64,000 bases of DNA from Gnetum montanum (Eukaryota; Streptophyta; Gnetopsida; Gnetales; Gnetaceae): the NCBI GenBank assembly GCA_015680685.1, contig MNCI01025442.1, positions 62,439 to 126,438 on the forward strand, in the 5' to 3' direction. This document shows positions 48,965 through 59,699 of the stretch, one piece after another. Both the position numbers and the translations under genes were made by a program. Every line of letters starts with the position of its first letter. The stretch's first letter is position 1. A model generated the notes under the pieces. The model did no database searches and was not told the origin of the DNA. It saw only the letters and a list, made by a program, of their open reading frames with translations.

Positions 48965-50463
48965 ATCTTGATACTTAATAAACTTGGAATGAACCAAGTG
49001 GGATGGACAAGGGTGTAGCTTCAAGGATAATTTTCACCTTCTATACCCAACTTCCTTCTTGAGTTTTATGGGTATTCTCATTAACCATAACATGAAGCAT
49101 GTGTTTGCATGGTGTGGTTCTTGTGAAAAAAAAATAACATGGGAATTCAAAGCACATCCCTTACACACAATAATGGGCTACAAGCATTAGTTATGGGGTT
49201 GGAAAGACATGTTATCCATGCGTGAAGACATGCCTCTAACTAAGGCCCTTCCTATCTTTCTAAGTATTTTTTTCTCCACTTGGAGTGATGGTTGTCCTTT
49301 AGGGATGGTCATGAACTCTTGTTGGTTAAACAATTAAAACATGGTAATGCAAAGTCATTGAATGTGGATGGACTTAGTTCTAGTTGAGGATGGGATCGTA
49401 TTAAATCATTTTAATCATAAGTTTCACAAGGAATTCATGTGATAGGGATGCAAGAATCTCTTACCAATGTCTCTCTCTCATTAGTCTGATCTGATCATCA
49501 ACCATCTCACTCTCTCCTATGATGGTCAATTAATGTGTTTGTCTTGGTATGTCATAATCCTTTGATGATCTCTCACCTGGATTCAATTTTTAACTTACTA
49601 ATATTATTAATCATCCTTGGTGCCTATGGGCTCCTTGGGATAAGGACATGCAATGGCATTAATGGTACAAGCCTACTTTGGGGAGGACCCAGCTGCATGC
49701 CCCTCTAGTCTTTTCAAGTTAAACTTCCTATACTTTAGTCATTTCCTGTGATCAGTTTTATCACTTCACCATTTGAACGTCTTGTTTTATTTTTTCCTTT
49801 GGCATTAATTAATCATCAAACTCCAATCTAACTCCTCATGTAACATATTTAGTCCCTCTTCCACGTTTTACAATCCTTGTATGCTTTTTTGGCTTCCTTT
49901 GGGCTCTTGTTTTACTTCCAAACTCTTTCAAAATTCCTCATTTTTACTATGTGAAAAATTGTCCTAAATAGCTACATCAATGCATCCCCATTAATGACAC
50001 ATCCCTGTTGACATAGTAGAAAAATACTATATGTAGGCGTGACACTGAGCTAATTTTTCATCATTTTCTCCTAAATGACAAAGGAGTTTTTGCATTTTTG
50101 AGTCCATAGCTCTTTCAAGTGCCATAGCTCTCACATCACTTATCCAATTCACCTCATTCTTTGATCTTCTAGCTACCAAAAGTACTCTTTATGTTGTGGG
50201 AGCCATAAATCTTTAATTTTTTTAAGAACATTTTTCTAAATCCCTGAGGTTTACTTATTAAAATAATATTAAAGTACTAATCCTAAATGGGTTAAACCTC
50301 ACAAAAAAAACTTTGGTAGCTAATTATCAAAATAATATTAGAATAATAAGCCTACCAAGATCACAAACAAACCTAAGTGTAACACAAGATAATAAGAAAG
50401 ATATCAAAAGAACTAAGGGTTATAAACTAAAACACTAATTTGGGGTTATGTTTGTGATTGCAG
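48965..50463 (+). other. E4 3' leader with U3-like internal box
   Basis: Non-coding. At 49965-50065 it contains ACATCAATGCATCCCC, CCTGTTGACATAGT (50004-50017) and a weak TATATGTA. The 14-mer CCTGTTGACATAGT is identical to one in E4's own 3' LTR U3 (54161-54174). It ends with a splice-acceptor-like TTTGTGATTGCAG (50451-50463) directly before the aORF ATG. Confidence 0.6.
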
Positions 50464-53300
50464 ATGACACCAAAAATAAGAGCACTAGAAGGAGGACCTT
50501 CCCAGCCTAGGGAAAAGTGACCAAGGGAAGGAAGGAACCAGTAACAACTATAGTAGCCCCAAGAGTAAGAGCCTGAGGCAACACATGTAATGAGACCTCT
50601 TCAAGAGGAGCTCAAGGTGGAATCTATTTGACAGATTCCCACTAATAAGATCAACCAATCTAGGTAAGATGAAGCTCCTAGGCTGAGGCCTAACCTTGAA
50701 GTTATACTAATGGAGGACTGCTTGAAAAGAATTGAAACCAAGGAGGTTTAGAATTCTATTCATTAGGAACTAAAATTTAAATCCTTCCTAGAGTTGACAC
50801 TAGAGAAATTTTGCATCCAATTATAGGGATCTCCCATGTGGCCCATTCTCTTCTCCAGTGGAGAATGGTACATGGAAGAGACCTACCTATTTTGGAACAA
50901 TCGACAAGTAGATGCATATATCAAAGTGAAGGACATCAAAGTCTCCTACTCAGTTGAGGCCATCATAGAGGTCCTTAGTTTGCTTAACACTAGGGAAATC
51001 TTAGCAGAAATCTCAACCTAAGCATATTCAAAAGCTAAGAAAGAGTGGGTCTAGTATTACTATGGAGTGAATCATTAGGATCATGGTACAATCACAAAGG
51101 CAAAGCATACCTGTTTTAAGATCGTAGCCTATCACCTAAATCTCACGATGAGGCCAAGTAAGGTAACAACCTTCTCCACCTGCGCATGCGTCACTCTAAC
51201 AAGAAAGTTCCTTGTCAATCTTCAACAACTTATTTATTTGGAGAAAAAGAATTGCTTTAATGAGAATGAAAAAGGAAAGAAGACACTCCCATTTCCATGT
51301 CTAATCAGAAAAGTATGCAAAAGGGGAGGCATAGCACGCTATGCCGATGATGTAGTTTGACATGCTCCTATTGCATCTTGGTAGGAAATAATGAAGTACA
51401 AGGAAACAACAAAACTTTAGGAAGAGGAGAAGCCAACACCACCACCACCACCTATAGGAGAAAATATACTAGAGGCACTTATAGCTATAGAAAGGCTTTG
51501 AAAACTCCATGTGTAGTAGTTCCAGAAAAAAAAGGCTTAATAGGTAATGGGGGACCATTAATTTACCATTTAGTCCTAAGCCATCTTGATGAGATCACAA
51601 GGATCATTAGTTGGTTGGACCAAGAAACTAAACTGCTGTTTGTAGCACAAAGGAATCAAGCGCTTGTAAGGACCTATCCTAGTGATTAAAAAGTTGTGGT
51701 ATCCATCCTTGGACAAGAATTTCCTAAAATTTCTGAGAATGCTGCAATTTTCTTGGTATGCTTAGAGGAAGATGAGGGGGTAACTGTTCTAATGATGTAG
51801 CATAGCAGACAAGAGATATTAGAAGAGGTAATGGTTGAACTCCTATAGCATCCATACCAGAAATTTCCATGTTGGTAGATATTCAAACATCCATAGGAGT
51901 AGGGAGCAATTAGTTAAGCACTGCCTAGTATAAAGAAGTGTTGGAACAACTAGTCGAAACTCGACAACTGCTTCTAGAGATCTTTGTTCTTCTGGATGAA
52001 ATCACTAGTACCCAGTCAAGGCTTCTTTATACAAAGGAAAAACTCCTCATTTCTAACAACCAACTAAATATAGCCACCACTAGGAATCAATAGTTAGCTA
52101 CCAAGGTTGTAGAGTTGCATGCCTATTTCTCCAACCCTACCATTCTCAACCTAGAAATCACAAGGAATAAAGCTTTCCAACAGCTTTAACACTGAATAAG
52201 AGAACTTGAGAATGCAAAGGAGGAATCTACCTTTGAAGAATCCTTGTCATAGGACATGGCCTTCAACACTAATAAATATCTATCATAGGTCTATAAAGAA
52301 AACTTGGTCCTCACTAAAAATGTTAATGTCTTGTGAAATATTGAAACAACCAAAGGACTAGATGATCAAAAAATTTTTAGCAATAGTTGGAGTAGTTAGC
52401 CAAGGTGAACCTTAAATTGAGGAGGTTAATAGAAAAATATAGGAATCTTTTGATGGAGGAGGTCAAAGCAGTTTGTTAAAAAGTAGCCATTGAGGTAGCC
52501 ACTAAGAAGAATTAGGCTCTAAAATTTAAACAAGTTAAGAATCATTGTAGGGACTACGTTTGACTTCTCAAGGAGTTGAATGAAAAAGAAATCCAATTAG
52601 CCAAGATGAAGATGAGTTAGGCTTTCTAGTAACTTTGGAAAAGAGGTAATGTATGATAACCCATATTTGATGGGTTAAATGTGTATAACAAAGTAGAAAT
52701 CTACCTTAAAGAGTTTCCAATTGAATTGATGATAGAGTACATGGAGCTTGCCAAAATTTGTTATGCAAACTTAACTAGGTTAATAGTAGGGAGGTCAAGA
52801 ACTAAACTAGAGAAATAAGTGGTTGGTTCCTACTTGTATGAGGTGGAATTCAAACATCACAAAGAGACCAAGAAATAGTTAGAGACAACCAACATCAATC
52901 TTGAAGTTCTCAGTAGCATATTCACTAATCAATAATCTATTGTTGAAAATCTGGTTAGAAGGATGAAAAACTATCATGAACTATAGAACCTAGTAAATAT
53001 GTTTGACATTGAGTGCAAAAAATTTGTAACATGATTCATCAACACCAAGGAGTTATTTCCTACGATGCCATGCCCATGGGATATCCTTGTGCCAACCCAC
53101 ATTGGTGAAGTCACATGGATTGCATATGATCCACATGGAAAAAAGAAGAAGATGAAAGAAATATTGGATGCTTTCAAACTTCCTCCAGCAATAGTAGTAG
53201 TAGCATGTCAACCTCAGCCATCTCTACTATCGTAAGCTCCAAAACCTACTGAGGGACCTTTAGCACCATAGGAGCCTCCACCTCCAAGCATTGTTTGAGA
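50464..53300 (+). pseudogene. E4 additional ORF (aORF), putative plant transposon protein type
   Basis: ATG at 50464 (MTPKIRALEGGPSQP) directly after an acceptor-like CAG. The conserved domain is SSGEWYMEETYLFWNNRQVD, VSYSVEAIIEVLSL, MRPSKVTTFSTCACVTLT and LPFPCLIRKVCKRGGI (50836-51360). A long coiled-coil half with LAKVNLxLRRLIE and KxLETTNINLEVLS follows (52380-52930), ending in a Pro-rich tail (53200-53300). It matches E3's aORF throughout. Many stops. In Athila-type elements an ORF in this position is called env-like; no signal peptide or transmembrane segment is evident here. Confidence 0.75.
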
Positions 53301-53534
53301 ATTTTTCCTATCTTTAGCAACTTAGGAGTAGCTTCTAAAGGTTTTGTAAAGTGTCTAGTTTTGTTATGATTGACACTAATTTTGTAATTTTGTACAATCT
53401 GACACTTAGAGTAGGTCAGTCAGTGAATCTATTTGTTTTTATGTTAATAAATTCCATACTTCCCCAAATTTTATAAAAAGCTCAATCCTACTTTTGTTCA
53501 CTCAAGCATGAGTTTTCACGCAGTCATGAGGGTA

Positions 53535-54964
53535 TGATGAGTTTTCATAAATAGGATACATCAATAGGCATGCATCGATGTAGCCCTATTGTAACATCCT
53601 TATTCCCAAATGGTGCTACTACATAATAAAGATAATATCTCTTCATGACTAATTATAAGATTAGTATAACAAGACTTGAAAGGAAAGTGTAATTAAGACT
53701 TGAAAGGGCATGTTGTAATAGTAGATGTGTCTCTTGAGATGACCTTTGGGGTTTGACCTAAGGCATTTATATCTAAACATTAGAGGTCATGCTAGCATGG
53801 ATTTGTAGAGCTAGTAAAGATGAGTAATGGATGCCAAGTGAAGTAGGAAAGTAAAAGGATTGGCCATTCCTTCTAGTTAGTGATGAGCCTATTTATGGTG
53901 GCACTAATAGATTGCCTCTTAGGGATAGATATTGAAGAAAGAAAATCCCAAGGAACACTCTCAGAGCATGATCTAGATACTCTATTCCACATCAATAAAG
54001 CATTCATCTCTTTTTCCTTTTGCATTTTCTCTATTATTTTCCTTATGCTTAACATTGAATGTTACATATATTTGATGTTTGTTGTGTTATCTTCTCATGC
54101 ATAATGTCTAATATAGTGTAATTTGATGTTTTCCATGACATTTGGGGATGGAATGTTACACCTGTTGACATAGTCCTATCGATGCATGGTGATATACATC
54201 GATGCAAATGCATCAACACTAACATAGGCAAAGCTTATATAAATGTATGCATCAATCACATTTATGGCATCTTGGGTCCATAGCATAGCAAATTTCTTGT
54301 AGTTTGATTTCTTTAGAGTTAAAATATTTCCTGTTAGAGTACCTATAGTGTGAATTAAAGGGATTGTGTAGATCTTTATTCAAACATCATGTACCTAAAC
54401 ACATAGGGATGAATGATAATAAAGACAAGATTTCTGATATTCATTACATGACTTGGATTAGTTTGATCTTTCTTACTTGCACTTTACCTTTAATAAATTT
54501 TACTTTTATGGTTTAATTAGCTAAAATACTTAATCATAAAAACATAAATACAACTACTTTGACCACAACATATGTGGATTGCCACTTGGTAATCAAGTAG
54601 CATTAATACTAGTTCAAGATATGTATGATAGCTGGAAATGACTACTTATGTTAGGATAGTTAGTCACTAGAGTAATTGAGTAGTTATATAGTTAATTATT
54701 AAAACTTCATTTATTCACCTAGATCTTAAGATAAGAAAATATGAATAAAATGCTTACCAAAATAGAGATGATAAGTCTGAACTCATATTTAACCATACAC
54801 ACTAGAAATATATGTGTGAGTTAGGAAGAGAATCATCATACCCTCCCTTGACTCACTATCTAGGACTATGAGCAAACTTTGGAACTAAGTGTACAAAATT
54901 TGATCAAACTAGTACACGCTTGTGATTTGTATGGTTAGGCATAGGGGATACCCATTTCTCATCA
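53535..54964 (+). repeat. E4 3' LTR with nested insertion
   Basis: Begins TGATGAGTTTTCATAAATAGG after CATGAGGGTA and ends TTTCTCATCA. The length is 1430 bp; subtracting the 571-bp insertion and its 5-bp duplication leaves 854 bp, equal to the 855-bp 5' LTR within one base. TATAAAT is at 54238-54244, an AATAAAGAC signal near 54418. Confidence 0.9.
53590..54160 (+). mobile_element. 571-bp solo LTR-like insertion inside E4 3' LTR
   Basis: It begins TGTAACATCC and ends GGAATGTTACA, giving inverted TG...CA ends of about 7 bp (TGTAACA/TGTTACA). It is flanked by CCTAT (53585-53589) and CCTGT (54161-54165), a 5-bp target duplication with one transition. An AATAAAG signal is near 53995. No internal coding sequence. 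Orientation is set from the AATAAAG only. Confidence 0.82.
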
Positions 54965-57900
54965 CTCCCTATTTCTTTATCTACATATACACTTTTATTC
55001 TCCTTTAATAGCTTGTAGTACTCTCTTTTATACTACCACTTATTAGTTTGATGTTTTCTTCCCCAGCTCTCTCATGTTGCTATTGAATTTCTTAAACTAG
55101 TCATTAAGCACGTCATCACCAAGGATGATCACTTTTTCTCCATCAATGTCCTTTGGAATTCCACAGCTCTATTTCTTTATATCCAATATGAGTGGGAAGC
55201 AAGGTTGTTTCTAACCATTTGCTGCCTTGGATCTCTACTTCCAATAGCTTCACTTGGTTTGACAACATCTTTATTTTCCTTTCATGCTCCTTTGTATCTT
55301 TTTGAACTTTCTCCAATGAATTTAGAACTATGGCATTGATCAACATTATCAATAGCAATATTCTCTACTACTACATTAACATTTACTGTTGAATCATGAA
55401 AAGTAACCTGATTCTTATCTAACTTAATCTTTATCTCTGCATGGAAAATAGGAGAACTTCATATTTCTACCTATAACATTGAATTATTTGGTAGTAATTA
55501 TGTTTCTAACTTACCTTCTTCTAAATACATTAACTTCAAATTTGTCTTCATATTCTTTGCCAAGCCTTCCAACATCATATGCTTGTCTCTCACACAAGCA
55601 CAAATTTTTCTTTTCATCTTTGACAAAGAGAAGAAAATGGTGAAGTCTCTTTAATGTCAAAATAATTAACGTATGAACTTTGATGAAACATCATTCACAC
55701 TTGCCATGTGACATGGAAAGGTTGGAACTTGTTATCTTCTTGATCCATTCACAAATGTCTATATTGCTCAAAACTAGTTTACTAGTTAGTGGAGTGACAT
55801 CTGCTAGAGGTGGAGGAGGGATCTTGAGCTTTGGTAGTTCATCCTTTTCTTTATTCCTAATCTTCTATTTTCATGACCTATTTCATTGCAGTTTAAATCA
55901 AAGAGGGTAGAAAAAGGCATACTTTCTTCATTTCCTTTATTTTCCTCTAATGAAAATAAGTCATGCAAGAAATCTATTTCCTATTGACTCATACCTTCCT
56001 TTTGACCTTCAAGAATTGAAGGAAGACTAGAATGTAGCATTGTTGCTTCATGTTCTAGTGCTCTTCTTGCTTGAGTAGGTTCTATAGTAAAAATAACCAA
56101 GCATTAACATTACATCATTCTCTAATAACACTAAAACTAAAAACTATATTACATCAAAGATACTTCATGTCAAAATTACAAAATCCACAAAAATACTTAC
56201 TTATTTGTGCCTTCAACTACTCTTAGGAGACCTTGACTTCTAGAGTCTTCTAGAAGATTTTTTCATAAAGAGGTTTCCTTTTTCTTGATGCTCTTTATTT
56301 TCCATAGTTTTGGAGGTGATCTCAAAACTCCCTTCATTTCCTTCTTTCACGTAATCACTTATTTTGTTTTGAGGTTCTTCAATGTTGTTAGATACTAAGG
56401 ACCCAACCTCTTCTTTAGTCTTTAAAGCTGATGTGAAAGGACCATCACCTCTAATGCTATAGGTGGACATTAGACTTTCCAAGTGTTGACATAATGGGTG
56501 CATGAAATCTACCTATAAAGCAATGTCAGCTTGCTTTTCTCCTCCATCGGCAAACAACATTTCCACAACTTTTATTAAACTAGAATAAAAGCTAAAATTG
56601 ACCCTTTTATTTACTATTATTTTATTTCCTTCTCATCCTCCAAGGATAGCTTCTCCATCTCTTCCACTACCCCTTGATAAATTACTAGTGCCCACTTGGT
56701 TATCCTTTTTTAGATCATCATCCCATACAACCTATGCAATTACTTAGGGGCTAGCTCCCATGTTTGTCCTCTCTTAATATAGAAGATTCACTGAAAGAAT
56801 AAAGGGAATAACTTATTTAACTATTCATTGCTCCCTTTATGGGTGTTAATATCTTTCATCTTCTTTGAGCTAATCCATTCTTCCATGATTGGTAGTTCCA
56901 TTGAATCTAGCTTTGAATTGTTAATCTTTATTTTCCACTCAAGGAGCCCTAAAAATCGCAAATAATGATCACTTGTTTCTGGTCTACTCACATCATAAAA
57001 ATTACCTTTTCTACTAAATTTCTCTTTATTAGGCCTACATACTCTATTGCACTAGGGTAGGGGTGCTTTAAGCGTAAATCATACAAAATTTGTGTCGTGT
57101 CAAAGTTTCCAAAATACATCAACCCTTCTCCCTCAAAAGCCATTTTTTTGCACTTTATGTCTCAGTAGTGGATTCATTTCAAATCGTCAATCGCTCCCCT
57201 GACGTTAATAAAATTGGCATCACAAATGCTTACCTGAGCTGTAAGTAAGCATAAATTACCGTTAGCTAATATTTCTTTTTTCTAACTTCCAAAATAATAA
57301 AATACATTTAAAAACTAGTTTCTAATTGTCCTTTAGCCCCATGATGATCCTTGGACCCTTTGACCACTCCATTTTCTCTCCATGGACTTCATTCCATAAT
57401 GGTTAAAGCCACTCTTTATTATTATACTTATTCCCTAACTTATGTAGGTTTAACCACTTATACTATGTATTGAAATGGAACATCACAAGAGGTTTTTAGT
57501 TTTGATGTTGCAAGAGATATTGTAGCAAGTTTTTCAAAAATGCCAAATGATTAGGATTTTGCACATTTGGATTATTGAACCTATACAACCAACTTCAAGA
57601 TTAGTTCCTTTTAGGTAATAAAAGGTGTGATTTTCTTAGCTTTTAAATTCTAACCCACCTCTTAAGAAAAATCTAAGTGCCTAGTAGGTTAGACATTACC
57701 TTAAAAATCTAGATTCTCAGTAGCAATGTGTTATTGACACTAAATTCTCAATATTCCCTTTACTCCCATAGCTTGTCTAAGCATTTCCTATATCCTAGGA
57801 TGTCCTTGGACAACTCCTTGATGTTAAATCGCAACAAAAAGATTATTGTTGTGAGTTCAATAGAGAATCTAGGAAGGATTGTCTCTAGAGCCAACATAAT

Positions 57901-59379
57901 CACTTCTTCATCGATCTTGGTCCAAATCATCATATGGAAGTGTATGATGCAAAATGTTAGAAATTCCACAACACCCTTCCTTGTCCATAGTTTGGATAGC
58001 ACTAGTGTATTGTCGTGAAATAGAGGCGTGGATAGAATTGGACTTGTGTTTTGCTACTTGTTCTATAGGATGCTTCTTTCATCCATAAGAAAGAAGTACA
58101 TAAGCTTGATTACAAGGAGCCTAGATACTGCAACATCCCTAAAACAACACAAATAGATAGTTATGATGTCATAAATACAATCTCATGTCAAAATATTGAC
58201 TAAAAGTAAACAAATATTTCCATCACATCAATCTTACAATGAAACTACCTCGAGTTTTCTATGTAGTACATCAACTTCTACTTCATCACTTTAATGTCTA
58301 ACATTGAATACATAACTTTGATCCAAGCTATCACTTTCATACTTAGTGCAAGTGTTTGGTAGAAGCACATACGTCAAAGCCTTTTCTTTTCTTTACTTCA
58401 TACTATAGTTTTTATGTTTCACGTTGATGCAAATTGACATGAAACATCAAAAATAAAATAAGATGTTTGGCAAAAATGGCTACAACTCTAATATTTTATG
58501 TTAGTTGCTTTAAGGTAGAGTGGGACTATGTTTTCTATATGATGTTCAACAAAAACTAGTCTCACATTAAGATCTTTGATGTTTCATGTCAGAAAGAACT
58601 TTTGATGTGTGCAATCATTCTATCTTTTCTTGATACTTAGCACTTGGTGAATGTACTCTTACTTTGAAACCTCATGTCTTATTCTTCTCACTTGGTGTTA
58701 TTTGCAAAAAAATGCCAAACTAACATTTTCTTAAGATTTTCCAACAACAGTTGCAAACCTACTCATGAAAGCATCGATTCTACTATATTTTCACTAATGC
58801 TATTTAATGCATTTGATAGATTTAGCATAGAATAATACAAAATTGCAAACTTCATTGCCCTAAGTACACCATCACTCAACACATTATAATAGTGATGTTA
58901 AATATGCAATTTTACTTAATTTCATCATAACATTTTTTCAAAACCTATATTTTGATGCATTTTTAGTATATCTATGAGATAAATTGCAAAATCAATGCAT
59001 GAATTTAATTTCTTATTGCAAATATGAAAAAAATTCCTAAAAACCCTTAAAACTCAAGCTACGCAATGGGGTTCTCAATCCTCATGAAAAAATTAAATTA
59101 AAAGCTTAATATAAGCATTAAAACTTATCTAAATTATTACATGACCTCAAATTTAAACTTATCATAGGATCTAGCTAGTAAAATCTTCCAAATATTTAAA
59201 ATTTAAGAACCATTGACATGGTAGAATACCATGGTAATAATAAAACTTGGTAAAACTCCTACCAAAACTTTGCATAACTTACATCTAAGCTCTAGAAGGA
59301 AGTCATTTGGGTTGATACAATCCCCTGTTGCTAGTGAACTTCCTCTAGTTCCTTGCCGATTGTTGTTGTCACTTGCCAT
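54965..59379 (-). pseudogene. 5' part of unknown spliced minus-strand gene
   Basis: Exon 1 59283-59379 (MASDNNNRQGTRGSSLATG..., ends in phase 1 at AGAT|GTAAGT). Exon 2 57700-58127 starts after TTGCAG, keeps phase, contains RLLVIKLMYFFLMDERS and WTKIDEEVIMLALETILP, and ends AAG|GTAATG. Further coding blocks (boundaries unclear) lie at about 57080-57440 (IDDLKxIHYxDIKCKK, MAFEGEGLMYFGNFDTTQ), 56640-57010 (DHYLRFLGLLEWKIKI, KRITKWALVIYQGVVEEMEK), 56240-56503 and 55143-55358 (coiled coil). The last block runs into the E4 junction and continues at 41193. No family recognised. TGA/TAG stops and shifts show decay. It may be a host gene or the extra ORF of an unrecognised element. Confidence 0.55.
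58138..59282. other. Intron-like A/T-rich region of the unknown minus-strand gene
   Basis: Lies between exon 1 (donor GTAAGT at 59277-59282) and exon 2 (acceptor before 58127). No open reading of interest. Short words TTGATGTTTCATGTC and GACATGAAACATC recur (58420-58600) in both orientations. Confidence 0.4.
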
Positions 59380-59699
59380 GATGTTTTTGAAATTTGCTTT
59401 GGTGTCACTTTCGATTTCTCATGCATTAATTCTTAAATGTGTTTGATGTAAATGAAAGCTTTTGTGTGTAACTTTTTCCCTTGCCATTACTTTTATAGCT
59501 TTGAAACAATGAACACTCTAGGAATTTTTACATCCATTCACTTTTAATGTTGTTTAGATTAGCTTTTGACATTTTATCTCATATGGAAATTTTGAATTTT
59601 TGATTTGGCATATGTGAACATGGCTACCTATCTAGAGTCTTTGCTTCAAATTCTAATCTTGAATCACCCTATAAGGTAGGTACTTAGGACTCTAGATTC

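Larger units (their letters stand above)
41194..54964 (+). mobile_element. E4: complete nested Athila-like element with aORF
   Basis: 13.77-kb element with both LTRs (41194-42048; 53535-54964), PBS, gag, protease, RT, RNase H, a 3'-truncated integrase, leader with U3-like box, and aORF. It is inserted in a minus-strand gene-like exon. Flanking 5-mers CTTCT (41189-41193) and CTCCC (54965-54969) fit a target duplication diverged by C/T changes. Secondary insertions are a 1273-bp piece in the protease-RT linker and a 571-bp solo LTR in the 3' LTR. Dead by many stops. Confidence 0.88.

Noticed and set aside
36755-53300. Retroviral-type envelope gene for the aORFs
   Set aside because: The position is env-like, but no signal peptide, transmembrane segment or glycoprotein features are seen; the C-terminal half is coiled coil.
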